Assembly (NCBI RefSeq): GCF_945859705.1
Contig: NC_079134.1
Location: 165,451,718 to 165,515,717 of the forward strand
Direction: 5' to 3'
Source: Episyrphus balteatus
Lineage: Eukaryota; Arthropoda; Insecta; Diptera; Syrphidae
Length of the DNA: 64,000 nucleotides
Of this stretch, positions 12,430-24,748 are shown in pieces (position 1 is the first letter of the stretch; every line of letters starts with the position of its first letter). Below the pieces are notes generated by a model. It saw nothing but the letters and a program-made list of their open reading frames with translations. It did not search any database and was not told where the DNA came from. A program made the translations under genes and the position numbers.

Positions 12430-15400
12430 AATTAAAAACAATGTAAAAAAATTACATGAGATGCGTTATTTTTTTGTTAAACAGCTGGAAGCGTTATGAA
12501 TGGAACTTTCACTTTAATCGTTTTTTTTTGTTTTGTTTTACTTAATTGATGTGTCCCGTTATTAAGGTATTTTTTTTTAGTTCCCTTGAGGTGGTGCAGA
12601 GAAAAAAATTGCACCTTCGCCGAAGGGGTCATTCACAAGCTACTACAAACCATCATTATCATGCCTAAGAGGTACTAACTTTACTCTCAAGACAAACAGT
12701 TTTACTTTCAACCCAACAATGTACCACGCGAAAACAAAAACATTCTCTCTTCATAAGCTATGTGTATCTTATGGGGTCAGTAGTTGTATCTTTTTGTATG
12801 TTTAATAAGAAAGATTGTTATACCAAAGCATATATTTTTAAATATGCTTTCTATGGGTTTTTTGAATAAGTGGACCATATTTCGTAATTGTTGCTTGTTA
12901 GTGTTGCGGCTTCATGAAAAAAAACAAGTTTTTTATGTTGAATATTTTAATTCATTGATTGCAATAATTAAAATTGTTATACAACTACTATATAAGTTGA
13001 TTGAAGAAATGAGATTGAGATACACACAACAAAACAATTTGCTGTGTGTAAGAAGAAGGTCGTTGGAAGAAAGTGACATAATTTTTTGTAAGAAATAAAA
13101 AAAGCAAAATGAAGATGAGGATAATCATTTGCAACACACCAAGATATGATATAATAATTATTATCTTCACTTTCGATGAGTTGCGAATTTTTTTTGATGA
13201 GTGAGGTGGTAAGAGGATTGTTTTGGATTTTTTTTTAATTTGCTTATGATACTTGTTTTTTGTGTGATTCAATTTTTTTTAATGATTAAATAGGGGAAAG
13301 TGGTGTACATCGAAAAAGGTGGGCAAAATAAACAAAAACCGATAACCGTAAAATTAATTAAAAATAATTTAAAAGATTGATTTGGCAGAATGAATTTTTA
13401 TAATGATTTCTTACGAACAAAAAAAAAAAAAAAATTAAAAAAAAATCATAAATATTTCTTATACCAACATTTTTAAATTCATAATTTTTGAAAAGGTAGG
13501 TTGAGAAACGACATTTCTTTCGTTTCTCAACAAAAAAAATAATTAAATGATGCATAGTATCAAAGGATTTTACCTTTGCTTAATTCATTAGTAGAAAGAT
13601 TGAACGTACAGGCGGGTTCATACACCAAATTCCACTTGATTTATTAAAAATAAATAAAAACCTCAGTTGTATTTAACTTTTTTTTCATTAATTTTAGGTT
13701 AGAATTTAAGTCAAAAATAATTTTAACATTTTTTTAACCTCTTTAGTTTGATGGACAAATTTAATTTTCTATGATAAGTATCGGTGAACCATTTTAAAGT
13801 TAGGCTTGGTTTTCGAGTTATCAATCAGCTCTAAGGGATAAAGTTGTTAAAATGTTAAAGAGTTTCTATATAGAAATTATTTTCAAAGGCAAAAAAAAAA
13901 ATATCCGAAAACAAATTGAGCTTCAAAAAAAGTATGCAATTTGATTTCTTTTATTAAGATGCATTTTTATAAAAAAAAATTCAAAATAGTTAGAGATGTT
14001 TAAAAAAAACTGTTTTTTTTTAATCATTAAAAAAAGAAGAAATTGGTAGGTATGTCATTTTGTAGAAATCAATAATGAAAATTTAAAACTAAAATTCCAC
14101 AAAAAATCAATGTCCCGTTTTCGAAAATTTGGTTTGTCAAAAAAAAAAAAAAAAAATTTCAAATCTTTTTTTTAACTCCAAAAATTATTTATTTTTTCAA
14201 AATTATATTTCTGATTTATATTAAAATTGTAAAAAAGATTTGTATAAGAAAATTCGTTGAAAGTGAGTTAGTAGTTTGGCGGAAAATCAGATTTGAAAAA
14301 AAAAAAAACGGTCTAAAATGATTTTCGAAAAAAAAATTTTCCATGAAAAGATAGATCTTTCCTAAAAACTAACATTGAATTTTTTAAACAAAGTCGTTGG
14401 AGCCATTTTTAAGAAAATTAAACTTTTCCGAAATTGGTATTGTATGTATATGGCAGGTACCTTTATTTTTGGTCCAAAAAAATTAATTCTAAAAAACCTT
14501 TAGGAGAGTCTCCAAAAAACGTTACATACCAAGTTTGATGTTAATCGGTCAATCCGATCAGGGAAGTAGCCTTTTGAAAATGAGCCGGAGTATTCTTGAT
14601 TGTTCTAAGTCCCATCAAATTTTGTTCTAAGTTCACTTTTTATTTAAGAGAAAAACGTACTTGTATAGGAATTGTTCTATATGTCCAATTTTGGGTTTTT
14701 AGTTTTAAAAAATATTTAAAAATATTATGCACCTACTAATGAGGTAAACTTGTATAATTTTTATTTTATTGAAGAAAAAAGAACAAACTTTATTAAAAAC
14801 ATAACTTGAATGGAAAACGAGCAGAAAATTGTAGCTTTAAACCAATTTAAAACTCAAAAATCGCACCCTGTAAAATTTGGTTTTTGTGACTTAGAACGAT
14901 TTTGCTTTACGGCGACGATATATACATTCAATTATAAAAATTCGAAGTGAAAGTTCGTGCGATCCAGCCTCCTATTTTTTTTTTTTTTAATATCTTCATT
15001 AAAAAAAAAAATTTTACTAGTAAAATTTTAATTATCCGCTAAAAATATAAATTTGACGTTCATTGTATTCTCCACAACCTAGTATGATGTGATTTTACTT
15101 GAAATAAAGGTTTAAGAATACCATTTAATGTCAAAAATCTAAAAAATTGAAATCAAGATCAACCGAATTTGAGCTATCATGTTCAATAAATTTATCAATT
15201 TTAGTTCATATTTCTAAATAAGTATAGAAATTTTCATGCATAGGTAAATTACTTTTTTGAACACCAAGTCTTGCAATTTGCACTATCCAGTAGAGGCATG
15301 AGTTAGAATAAAGTTATGAGACTCCAAGAGCAAATAAAATTCCAAAATTTTAAAAATAAGAACCGCTCTAACGTGGCTTTATCTCAAGTAAATTCGTTAG

Positions 15401-16080
15401 TGGTGTTGAGCATTTTAAATCACGAGTAATGTGTAATAATAGGTAACATAGATGTTCCAATTAAATGTTATCTTTTTCGAAGATTTATTTTCTCCACATT
15501 ACCGCCAGCGAAGATGTTTTTGAATAAGCCTATAGTTATACCACCTAGTAATTAAGTACGTACATTATTTTCTTAATAGATGCAGTTAATTTGTTTGTTA
15601 AAACCCCTGCAGGGTTAAAATATGGACTAATACCCACTTTTTTCTTCTCTTAAATCAAAATCGTGTTTTTTTATTCGCTTCCATGGTCCATTTTATAAGT
15701 AGCTATATGGCTCCAAACTAATTCGACATTCGATTTCTAAAATACGTGTCATTTTTGATAGATCTGCTATTTACAGTGCTTTTAACATAGAAAGGTTATC
15801 TTAGGAATTATTTTTTTCGAATTGGTTTAAAAATTAATGTAACCATCGTTAAAAATGTACATTTTCAAACTGATTTTTAAACCACGAGTACAGTATTAAC
15901 CAATATTTTGTTTACAAAATTTTAACACATACTTTTAGGAGTCAAAATTGAAACCACATTTTTTTATTTTGTTCCTGCATTGTTTGCAGTTGAATTTTTA
16001 TAACTTTTTCAAAAGAAATTTAAGAAACTACGTTGCTATACTTATGTACATACATATTTGTTTATCTATCAACTTAAAAA
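12430..16080. other. Gene-free AT-rich stretch between genes 1 and 2
   Basis: No coding region is supportable here. The stretch has long A/T tracts. A diverged relative of the 5126-5716 repeat may lie around 14140-14980 (weak GTCGTTGGAGCC and CGTGCGATCCAGCC matches). A 22-bp perfect palindrome centred on ACTAGT sits at 15008-15029, in sequence so AT-rich that chance is possible. Confidence 0.5.
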
Positions 16081-16088
16081 TTAAATAA

Positions 16089-16094
16089 TTTATT
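16089..16094 (-). terminator. Polyadenylation signal of the minus-strand Val-Pro gene
   Basis: AATAAA on the minus strand (TTTATT on plus) lies about 155 bp beyond the stop codon at 16250-16252. Confidence 0.45.
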
Positions 16095-16249
16095 TACGTT
16101 ACTTTCTATATGCGAACAATGTTCACTGGGAAATTAAAAACTAATGAGTAATCAATGAATGCAATGCGGAATTAATGACATTCCTACATATTTTACAATT
16201 TTGGTATAACCGTGGAAAAGAGATGGACCATCTCTAACTTTATCTAAAT

Positions 16250-16704
16250 TTAAATAAATGGATGATGTATCTTTCTCTTCTTCTTTAATAAATTTGATTT
16301 TGGATAATGGTAACCTTCAAACCCATCATCTTCATCTTCTTCTTCCACTTCATATTTGACCTCTTTAACTGGAACATGTTCTTTAACAGGAATTGGAACT
16401 GGAACAGTTACTTTTTTGATTATAGTTTTTGTATGAACATGAGTGTGATGCTTAACTGGAACATGAATTCGAATTCTAGAACAAAAACGTTACAAATTTT
16501 GACTTAATGTTACACTAACTTCAATTGTCGTTGAAACTTACTTTGCTTTCTCTTTGCTAGGATAACCATTTGATAAAGCAATCATGCTCAGGGCTAACAC
16601 GAAAAAGATACACATCTGGAAATTATAAAAAAAATAACACGATAACACTATAAAGACCCTAAAGGCTTTCTTTAAATATCACTTACACTTCTCTTCATTG
16701 TCAT
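16250..16704 (-). CDS. Small secreted Val-Pro repeat, Lys/His-rich protein, three exons
   Basis: The minus-strand exons are 16704-16687, 16615-16542 and 16475-16250. Introns are 71 bp (GTAAGT...TTTCCAG, phase 0) and 66 bp (GTAAGT...GTTCTAG, phase 2). Two ATGs are in frame, at 16704 and 16698. The second gives a 103-residue protein whose layout matches the gene at 46354, so I prefer it; the first gives 105. The N-terminus is a signal peptide (MKRSMCIFFVLALSMIALSNG) joined to YPSKEKAK. The mature part has His-rich HVPVKHHTHVHTKTI, then VTVPVPIPVKEHVPVKEV, an acidic stretch EVEEEDEDD, and a basic tail LLKKKRKIHHPFI. There are no cysteines after the signal peptide and no catalytic motif. It is probably an extracellular or cuticle-associated protein. 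Function is unknown, and the acidic-then-basic tail sets it apart from its likely paralogue. Confidence 0.82.
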
Positions 16705-16864
16705 AATATTTTTTCTAAAAGAAAACACTTTTTATAAATTTCCACAAAAAAACTGTTTGTTTTATTTTATTCACTTCCGGTTGATTCGGAGGATTCACGA
16801 TTGTTGGTTGTTACAGCGTCACCGTTACACAGCGTATTACCATTATAGTCGTTGCGGATGCCTG

Positions 16865-16872
16865 TTTAAATA
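16865..16872 (-). promoter_or_regulatory. TATA-like element of the minus-strand Val-Pro gene
   Basis: TATTTAAA on the minus strand lies about 165 bp upstream of the ATG. Its context (CATATTTAAACAGG) is acceptable, but no strong initiator is seen about 30 bp downstream, so the assignment is tentative. Confidence 0.35.
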
Positions 16873-16899
16873 TGGAAGCTGGAAAAGTTTTTGAAAAAA

Positions 16900-19534
16900 A
16901 ATAAAAAATTTCCCGCCAAACAGTGAGGGAGGGAAAACTGCTTGGGGATACCTACGATACAAACGAAAATTGCTTGTGAAAGAAAGAAAAACAGACACAT
17001 TTTTGTTTTCAAACCCAATCTAACCGAGCGTATAACCATTATTACGTGACGTAAATAGTTGCTCTCTGCTCCTTCTGTTTGCGATCACTGCCGGTAATGG
17101 TTGATATCGAGATTGCCATTGAGTCTTGTTGGTTGGACTTGGGAGGCTGATGGAGTTTGAGCTTGAGCTCAGAGCTACTGCCAAAGATGATTGCTTTGAT
17201 TGTTTTATTGTCTCGCATTATGAGCATAGTTGTGGTTATATCGTTGTTGTTGTTTTTGTTTAATGTCGATTAAAGAAGTAAGGCAAAGAAGGAAACTCTA
17301 TTCGGGCAACTTCACTGATGTAACGGTACTATGACGGTAGACAAGTTTTCCCATTTGGTTTTCCTAGTTTTTATAAGTGTGTGGTCGTTGGTTGGACTAC
17401 CTTGGCTTGGTACAATAAACCTCAAAGTGGTATTTATAATTGACAGTTGAATATTGTTGAACTTAGAAAAAACCAGGTGTGTTTTGGTTTTGACTTGAGC
17501 TTGAGACTTGTGTGTAACGATGGTGGTAAGGTACAATGAATGCCAAGGTGACTCGTTTTTATTTTACAATGTAACCATTCATTTGAAAGCGAACGACCTA
17601 GCTAATTGAGACGTTAAAAGATGTCATTATAGTGAGTAGATGATTGATGGGTAGATGGTTGACATTTGTGGAGGACTGGAGGTACATATTTGTGTTAAGT
17701 TTTATTTTATATATAAAAAAAAATGTATTTTCTGTTAAAATGGAAGTGGTTGCCATAATGCTGGAGGTTGTCCATAATTTTAACTTGATATACCTACATA
17801 AAAGTAAAAAAAAAATTATAGTGACATAGCAAAAATATGTCCGGTAGTTGTGTACCAAATCTATGAGCCACCGCACCGCACCGGAACATAGATTCCATGC
17901 AACACTTAAATAGATCTTAAAAATGTTTTGGTGTGAAAATGTTGAATTTATAGCAAGCAGCTTTGTATAAAAATATGAGATTTTTGTTAAAAATAGTTGA
18001 ATCTTCTTCATAAGAATCAAGAGAATAACAAAAACATAAAAACCTATAAAATTGAAACATAATCTTAAATCAGGTACCAAATAGTAAGATTGCATTAGAA
18101 ATGTTTCGTTAGTTTTATAGAACGTCAGAAAAATGGCTTCTGGAAATTACGCCAGAAGAAATTAAGCCTTAATTTGTTGCTTCATTATGGTCTTTATATA
18201 AAATATACAATAAATACAAAAATACACTTAATTTTTACACTTAAATAAAAAAAAGTTTTCTGACTCTTTTTCAAAACCATACCTAAATAAAAAAATTCTA
18301 TAAAAAGAGGCAGAAATTCTGGATAGTTTTAAAATCAAACTGGCTTAATTTCATCAGGCGTATTTTCCGGGAACCAGAAAAATTAATTTATGCATTTTTA
18401 GGGTTGGTATCGACTAAGAATATCTCCCGCAATAGCACTGTTCAAAGTTTCAAAAAAGTACCCTACTTGCTTTTTTTTAAACAACATTTTAAGTACAAAA
18501 GTTACGGAGTAGGTGATGAATGATCAAGCTGAAACTTTATGTTGATGGAATTAAGGTTTTTTGAGTGCTGAATCGAATGATACAAAAGATATTTCAATAC
18601 TATCATCCTTAAAAAATATGATTCTTTTCATGAAAATATGAAACTTTTTTCAACAAACCAAGTAAAATATAAGCGAAAGGCTCTTTAACATAATGTTACG
18701 CAAGTAAAATTTGATACTGTGGTCTATTTTGTCTTTTTCAAACACCCTGTGAATAGAATATAATACCAGTGAAATTTTTGGAAATTATGCAGTGGGTATG
18801 ACCACGAAGAACAAAAACAGTTTTTTTTTGTAATTTTTTTTTTTAATATTTTCCAAGTATTGGAGGAATTGTGTTGTGCATAATTTAAGTGTAGGCATTA
18901 ATCTCAAATGACTTGAGCTTACTTAAAAATTATCGAGTCTGAGTTGCTTCATTGGTATTTTTAATTTGAAATGAAACAGTTTATTGATAGGGTACACTAT
19001 GACGTATGAGTAACTATTTTTTTTTTACGCTGAACTGCCAACTTGGCTCTTAAAAAACAAATATCACAGTGTTAGCAAAGGTGCAGTTGTCCTTAAAATT
19101 TATTTTCTTCAAGTTTTGTAAGTATTGAGATAAATAGACCTGGAACCAATAGCTCCTTCTTTAATGAAAAGTGTTATTCTTGTGTTAATTCAAGAAAATT
19201 TTCAGTATTTATTTATTTAAGCTTGGTACAAGATATAATTATAAACTAATTTATACTAACTTAAACTAGCCTAGACTAAATTAACTTTTTTTTTTAATTT
19301 TTGTTGGTTCTTGTTTTGTGTTTGTTGTATTAAGACCGGGCCGTGAGGCTCAAATTAATGTTGTTTTATGGGAAACAAAAACTATATTAAAAACCAAGCT
19401 TAAAAAAAAGAGAAGTTAAAGCGATTTGGATGGTGGTGTTCATATCGGGGCATAAGATGGGAATAATTAGTGCAGTAGGGTAAACTACTATTAAAATTAT
19501 TGAATTTAAAAACAATTTGAGTAAACTTTTTATA
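16900..19534. other. Gene-free stretch upstream of the minus-strand gene
   Basis: There is AT-rich sequence without a supportable gene. Minus open frames at 17042-17227, 17312-17536 and 17598-18095 lack signal peptides, splice context or recognisable domains. The region around 17040-17540 is less AT-rich and might hold regulatory DNA for the gene at 16250-16704. That is inference only. Confidence 0.45.
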
Positions 19535-20466
19535 ACACTGGTCAACAAGGTTTTTGCCACAAGAACCAAAATATACTTTTCTAGTAGTTTTTGGGGTGCT
19601 GAATCCGAATCTGAAGTCAGGAAAATTTGATTGGCCTTAAGTTTTTGAAATATTACCGTTAGAAAATGTCAAAAAACGTAATTTTGGCTGTTTTCGAGGT
19701 TATGTTTTTATGTGGAGTAATTAATTGTGAATAAATTTGTAACGGTGCCAATAAGAGCTAGTTTTATTCTTTCAAAAAATGTTTAAATCTTTCCGATATC
19801 TCTTTTATTGCCCGAGATATTTAAAATTTAAGTAGCGGTCTTTGAATCAGAAACAACACTGGCCAACCAAATTACACTTTTTTTTGCCTCAAGAATCAAA
19901 ATATACTTTTCTGAAGGTTTTTGGGTTGCTGAACTCGAATCCACAGTCAGAAAAATTCTATTAGCCTTCGTTCTTAAAATATTACCGTTATAAAATGCAA
20001 AAAAGGGTTTTTTTATAACGGTTATATTTCAAGAACGGAGGCTAATAGAATTTTTCCGATTCCGGATTTGAGTTCAGCAACTCAAAAACCTTCAGAAAAG
20101 TATATTTTGGTTCTTGTGGCAAAAATTCTGTGGCCAGTGACTTAAACTTTAGATTGAGTTTAGTTTCTAAAGATATCTCGAAGCAATAAAAGAGATATCG
20201 GGAAAATTTAAACAGTTTTTGAAAGAAGAATATCTGTTCTTATAATAACCATTACAAATTTGTTTATAATGAATTACCCCACATAAAAACGGACCCTCGA
20301 AAACAGCCAAAATTACGTTTTTTGACATTTTCTAACGGTAATATTTCAAAAACGAAGGCCAATCAATTTTTTCTGACTTCAGATTCGGATTCAGCACCCC
20401 AAAAACTACTAGAAAAGTATATTTGGGTTCTTGTGGCAAAAAAAGTTAAATTTTGTTGACCAGTGT
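19535..20466. mobile_element. Fold-back (long inverted-repeat) element 1, 932 bp
   Basis: The element begins ACACTGGTCAACAA and ends TTGTTGACCAGTGT, and its two arms of about 465 bp are inverted copies of each other around position 20000. Each arm holds two related modules: an outer one starting CACTGGTCAACAA and an inner one starting CACTGGCCAACCA (19857, with its inverse ending 20139). The layout is therefore four modules arranged forward, forward, reverse, reverse. There is no transposase frame. Flanks show no convincing target-site duplication, so this is either an old insertion or one formed by rearrangement. A transcript would fold into a long hairpin. Confidence 0.8.
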
Positions 20467-22715
20467 AATCAAAGGTTAAAAATACCTAACGAACGGATCT
20501 TAAAAAAGTAAAGGTATAAAACAACCAATTTACAAAGAATATTATTGAAGTGCAATCTATGATTCTATTCCTTTCCATATTGTGACTGCTTTAGAGCAAA
20601 AAAAAAAAATAACCATTATAAACATTCTTTTATACAACAGCTTTATATAAATTAAAGACCGGGTAGATTTCGACTTAAACAAAAGTTAAATTAATCCCAT
20701 TCTCATAGGTCTGATTGTGCAACTAAAAACACTAACATGTAGATTCATTTTTCATTTTGTTTTTGTGGTTTCTCGTTTTCATATCTGTTTCTTTGATAAT
20801 AATTTTTGAAACATCTTTAGTTTTCACCCTCGAGTTCCATCCAAGAACACAAAAATAGTTAAACCCAGATTCTACTCTCTAGTGATTTAAGCCTAGTTTT
20901 TGAAAAACGATGAAAATAAATTTTTTTTCCAGAAAATAAATAGAAGAGCAATACTACCCACTGGAATTAACTAATTTGTACCTTATGTTTACTGGGCCAT
21001 AATTATAAAAAAAAGTCTGCCCAAAATCAGAACTGCCGCTTTTTTAGCACAGTTTTCCTCTACAAATTTGACAAAGCTCCTAAGCTGAGAGATGAGTTAG
21101 AATACTTTTGGTTGGACATCCAGAAACTAGTTGTAAAATTTGTCAACAATTTGCAACATTTCACATACCTAAATATACAAAAATGAGAGTAAAATAAAAT
21201 ATCAATAGCGGAAAAAAAAACAAGTTCTTTTAATTCAATCGTCGGTCGGTCAAAGCCCTCTATGAGATAAAAGAATTGTCATCATTTTTAACCGGCGCAA
21301 CTATGTTATTCGTTTTCGATCAAAAATTCCCATATTCAATTTAAAATACGATTTGGTAACACTGAACAACCCCTTCAACAAGTGTTACCAAATCTGGTTA
21401 ATTGCTTTCTGAATTTTTTTATTGTGAAACCAACATAAATTCCTGTCCATATCAATCTTAAACATTCCTCGTGTAATGCCTCCTGTTGACCATCAATCAC
21501 CACTATCAAACTATGAAAGAGCATTAATAACTCTTCAATCAACTGATGAAATAAAAAAAAAGTTGAAAAAAAAAAAAAAACAAATAAATATTTCCTTCCA
21601 AACTGATTATTCCGGAAGTTTGGGGAAATGCAGCCGGCAAAACATCGTGGGCAAAAAGTTGTTTATTTTGTTTTCTTCTTTTTTTGCACATTTTTCTCGA
21701 GATTACACAATCATCGTCGCCGACAATACAATAAATTGCTTGTTTTCTAGTTTTTTTCTTTTTCTGCTAATAGAAGAAACTGCAAAAGTGTCTGTGTTGG
21801 TAATTTCCAGAAAAATCATCTAAACGTACATCTGCATGTAAAGCTAATTTTCCATGCAATTTCAATAAAATCAGATTTAACATCCAATTCCACTGGGTAT
21901 GAAACTCGGAGATGATGGCACAGTTTTTTTTCTTTTCCCAACCAGTTTTTAATAATGGTTGTAATCGACACCCTGTCATGTCTGTATACCATGCAAAATG
22001 TTGATCTCAATGTCTATAGCAATAATATAATAACAACTATTTGAATACAAATTCCATAAAATGCTTTATTACTACAATTTTTTCATGCTAAACTGAAAAA
22101 TCCACGGAAATCTTTTTTTCTTCCTTATTGGAAAATATAAATCATGTTTATTTTACAATACAAATGTTACAAAAAGTGTTGTTTTGTGCGTGATGTTAAT
22201 GAACATTTTCATTTTTTCCCATAAGTATGCACTTAATGTTAGATAAGTAACAAAACCTAAGAGTTTGCTTTGAATTTTGTTTGATCTAGTACAATTTTAT
22301 TATGAATTTTGAATTCAAAGCGGAAGAGGAAAAAAGGTTTTAGACGTAATGCCCGTTTTCATAAAGAATTTAAATTAAAACTTTATTTTTTGTGGAAAAA
22401 TTTTTTATTTTCAAAAATAACATTAGTTCTCATTAGAAAACAGGTTGTGTGCTTTAGATAAAAAATAATTAAAAGTAACAAAAATGTATTTCTTTGAATT
22501 TTTTAAATTTTACCTAATGATGTTAATATATTATACCGTGTTATTCTGTGATGTAAAATTGAATATTTGTTCTTGTAATAAAAAATGATTTTGCCGTTAC
22601 TAGACGTTAAACGAAATTTTATGAAAGTTTTAGTTTCTCAATGTCATGTGAAAAAACACACATTCGCCATAGAACGGTTGTTTGATTTATTTATTAAAAC
22701 GTCATCATACTTTTT
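20467..22715. other. Gene-free AT-rich stretch
   Basis: No gene is supportable. The only structure I see is the perfect 14-bp stem-loop at 21350-21394. Open frames at 21476-21823 (plus) and 21767-22010 (minus) are lysine or phenylalanine-rich composition artefacts. Confidence 0.5.
21350..21394. repeat. Perfect 14-bp inverted repeat with 17-nt loop
   Basis: GATTTGGTAACACT at 21350-21363 and its exact reverse complement at 21381-21394 are separated by 17 bases. The stem is too short for a microRNA precursor. Confidence 0.75.
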
Positions 22716-23163
22716 TTAACCCTCTACCGCATACTAACCCATATATGGTTTATCGATTTCATATCGATTTATTTCCGTTATATTCCACCAAATGTCAAAA
22801 AGAAAAAACTTTAATAAAACTATGTCTATTTTTTTATAATAAACCGGTTTTTATTATCAGTAAGAGAGTCCTGATTTTGAAATAAACTCATTGTTTCAAG
22901 AGCATGTGTAAAGTGCAAATCAGTGAATAAAAGTGTGTACTTTTTAAGTGTTTTTTTTGTAATAAAGAAGTTAGTTGCATCCAATTCAGAATATGTTTCG
23001 TATGTATTTATTATATTTTTATATGTTTACGAAGTTTGTTTTTTGTTTTTATAATAATTCTTGTCTTTTTTTGACGTTTTTTCCAAAACACCATATATGG
23101 GTTATCATGCGTTGGTGACTTACATTACTGAATTTGTGGGATTTTTATTTTTTTTTTTGTAAA

Positions 23164-23391
23164 ATGAATTCGAAGACTTTCTATAGAAAAAATAAGTGTG
23201 TAAATGCTATAACTGGTGATGGCTTTCGAAGTGATGAAGATCTAGCTTCAGATTCTGGATCTTTTTTACATCAAACAAGCAATCTCCGAGCACTTATATG
23301 CAAATCTTTAAAACCTACAATGTCACGAAAAAGAGGAAGACCTTTAACTTTGGCAGGTGATCAAAGCAGATATGGAACAAAACAAAGGTGA
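23164..23391 (+). pseudogene. piggyBac-like transposase remnant, N-terminal part
   Basis: The frame from the ATG at 23164 starts MNSKTFYRKNK and continues with an acidic patch (GFRSDEDLASDSGS), as expected near the N-terminus of piggyBac transposases. It then passes into SNLRALICKSLKP and MSRKRGRPL, which look like sequence from just before the C-terminal cysteine-rich domain, and stops at 23389-23391. The catalytic DDD core is absent, so the internal deletion most likely lies between the acidic patch and the SNLRALICK segment. Placing the pieces this way is inference from family layout. Confidence 0.5.
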
Positions 23392-23518
23392 GGGAGTTAT
23401 ACAAGTCACGGAAGTTCATCCCCACGTTATTCTGATACTTCAATTCACTCACAATATCCAACAAAGGGCAAAAGTCGTTGAATTCAGTGCGAACTGGGAA
23501 AATCGACCATATCCTTGA

Positions 23519-23641
23519 ATGGCAAAAAAAACGTTAATATGTAAAATTTGCGGGGTGAAGACGTACACAATGTGTAGAAAATGGAATGTGTTCTTCTGCT
23601 ACAATGATAAAAGAAAGAGTTTGAATAAATTCCATGAATAA
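23519..23641 (+). pseudogene. piggyBac-like transposase remnant, C-terminal cysteine-rich domain
   Basis: After an in-frame stop at 23516-23518, the frame reads KTLICKICGVKTYTMC, then RKWNVFFCYNDK and LNKFHE, ending in a stop at 23639-23641. The spacing (C-x2-C, then C, then C, then an aromatic-His end) matches the cysteine-rich zinc-binding tail that many piggyBac transposases use to bind their ends. Upstream of the stop the frame also reads EFSANWENRPYP, resembling the linker usually found before this domain. It is decayed and cannot encode a working protein. Confidence 0.65.
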
Positions 23642-24748
23642 GAAAAGTAAATTGTAATAAAAACATACTTTACAAAACATACCTTGAATGCATACTAAAC
23701 CATATATGGGTTATTAATTTTCTGCAGGAAATCGCCTTACTGCATACTAACCCAGATATGGTTTATGTTTCTAAAAATGTATATAAATGTAAAAAAATAA
23801 AAAATTTTATGTAATACCTTTTTTCAACCCCTAATAAAGCTAAAAAATTGTAAAAAAAATTTTTATATCACTTCGTTCATAATTCATGCAGTAGAGGGTT
23901 AATGCTTTTTGTTGAAGAAATAAATATATAGATACTGGGATATATTTTTAGTGCAGCAAAAATGTGAGCTGGTAAGGGATCGGAAGCGAAAAGTGAGGCA
24001 AAATGTTACGCATTTTTATCGTGTTCATATTGTGAATATGTTTTGTGGGTGCATTAGACAAATCGTTCAACGGTTTAAAAAAAAAATGCAAAAAAAATCT
24101 TTATTATATGAAGTTTTCAAAAAAAAAATATACCTAGGTAACATCTTATATTTTTGAAATAACTAAATTTTCATGAATAAAAGCGAACAAAACTTAACTT
24201 TTTTTTCTTTGCACAAATTTGTGTCAATTTTTTTTTTTATGATAAACTAATATAAATTTGTTACCATATGAAAACTTATTTCCTTTAGGTAGTAATATTC
24301 ACAACAATAATATCTGTACGAAATCAAAAAAAAAAGTTTTCAGAAAAACAAACAAACTTTTTTCTTCCATTATTTATTTTATTTTAGCTTTATATGCCTA
24401 GAAAAAAGTATAAAATTTTTTAAAGACGTCCATGCCGAAATTTAAAACTGAGATTACTGGCAAACCATCTTTGTGGAAATTTTTTAGTACTGAAATTTTT
24501 CAAAATTCGTTTAGGTACTACTTTTACCATTCTTTTAATAAAGATATAAATACTATTTTTAATGGTCGAATTTTTAAAAATCCTCTCATGTTAAGAAAAT
24601 AACATTTCCAATAAATTAAAGTAGATTTTTTCTTAAGTTAAACTTGCTGTCATATGACTTGGCCTTTAAAATGAAATTGAAATCTATTACACACTGAAGT
24701 TGCAATCTATACCACATAGGCTGAGGTGGAACTTGAGAGTCTTGCTTA

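Larger units (their letters stand above)
22720..23898 (+). mobile_element. piggyBac-like non-autonomous element flanked by TTAA
   Basis: TTAA occurs immediately outside both ends (22716-22719 and 23899-23902). The ends are inverted repeats: CCCTCTACCGCAT on the left and the inverse of CCCTCTACTGCAT on the right. TTAA target duplication and CCC/GGG termini are hallmarks of the piggyBac superfamily. A palindromic motif around CCATATATGG recurs at about 22738, 23090, 23697 and (as CCAGATATGG) 23748 in alternating orientation, as expected of subterminal transposase sites. The interior contains two transposase remnants, listed separately. The 1179-bp length cannot hold a full transposase, so this is an internally deleted copy. 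Confidence 0.85.

Noticed and set aside
15008..15029. 22-bp perfect palindrome around ACTAGT
   Set aside because: Apart from the central bases it is only A/T, in A/T-run sequence, where such palindromes arise easily.
16307..16507. Plus frame rich in Phe/Asn/Trp opposite the minus-strand gene
   Set aside because: It is the antisense shadow of exon 3 (Val-Pro codons). The minus strand has consistent splice sites and a signal peptide.
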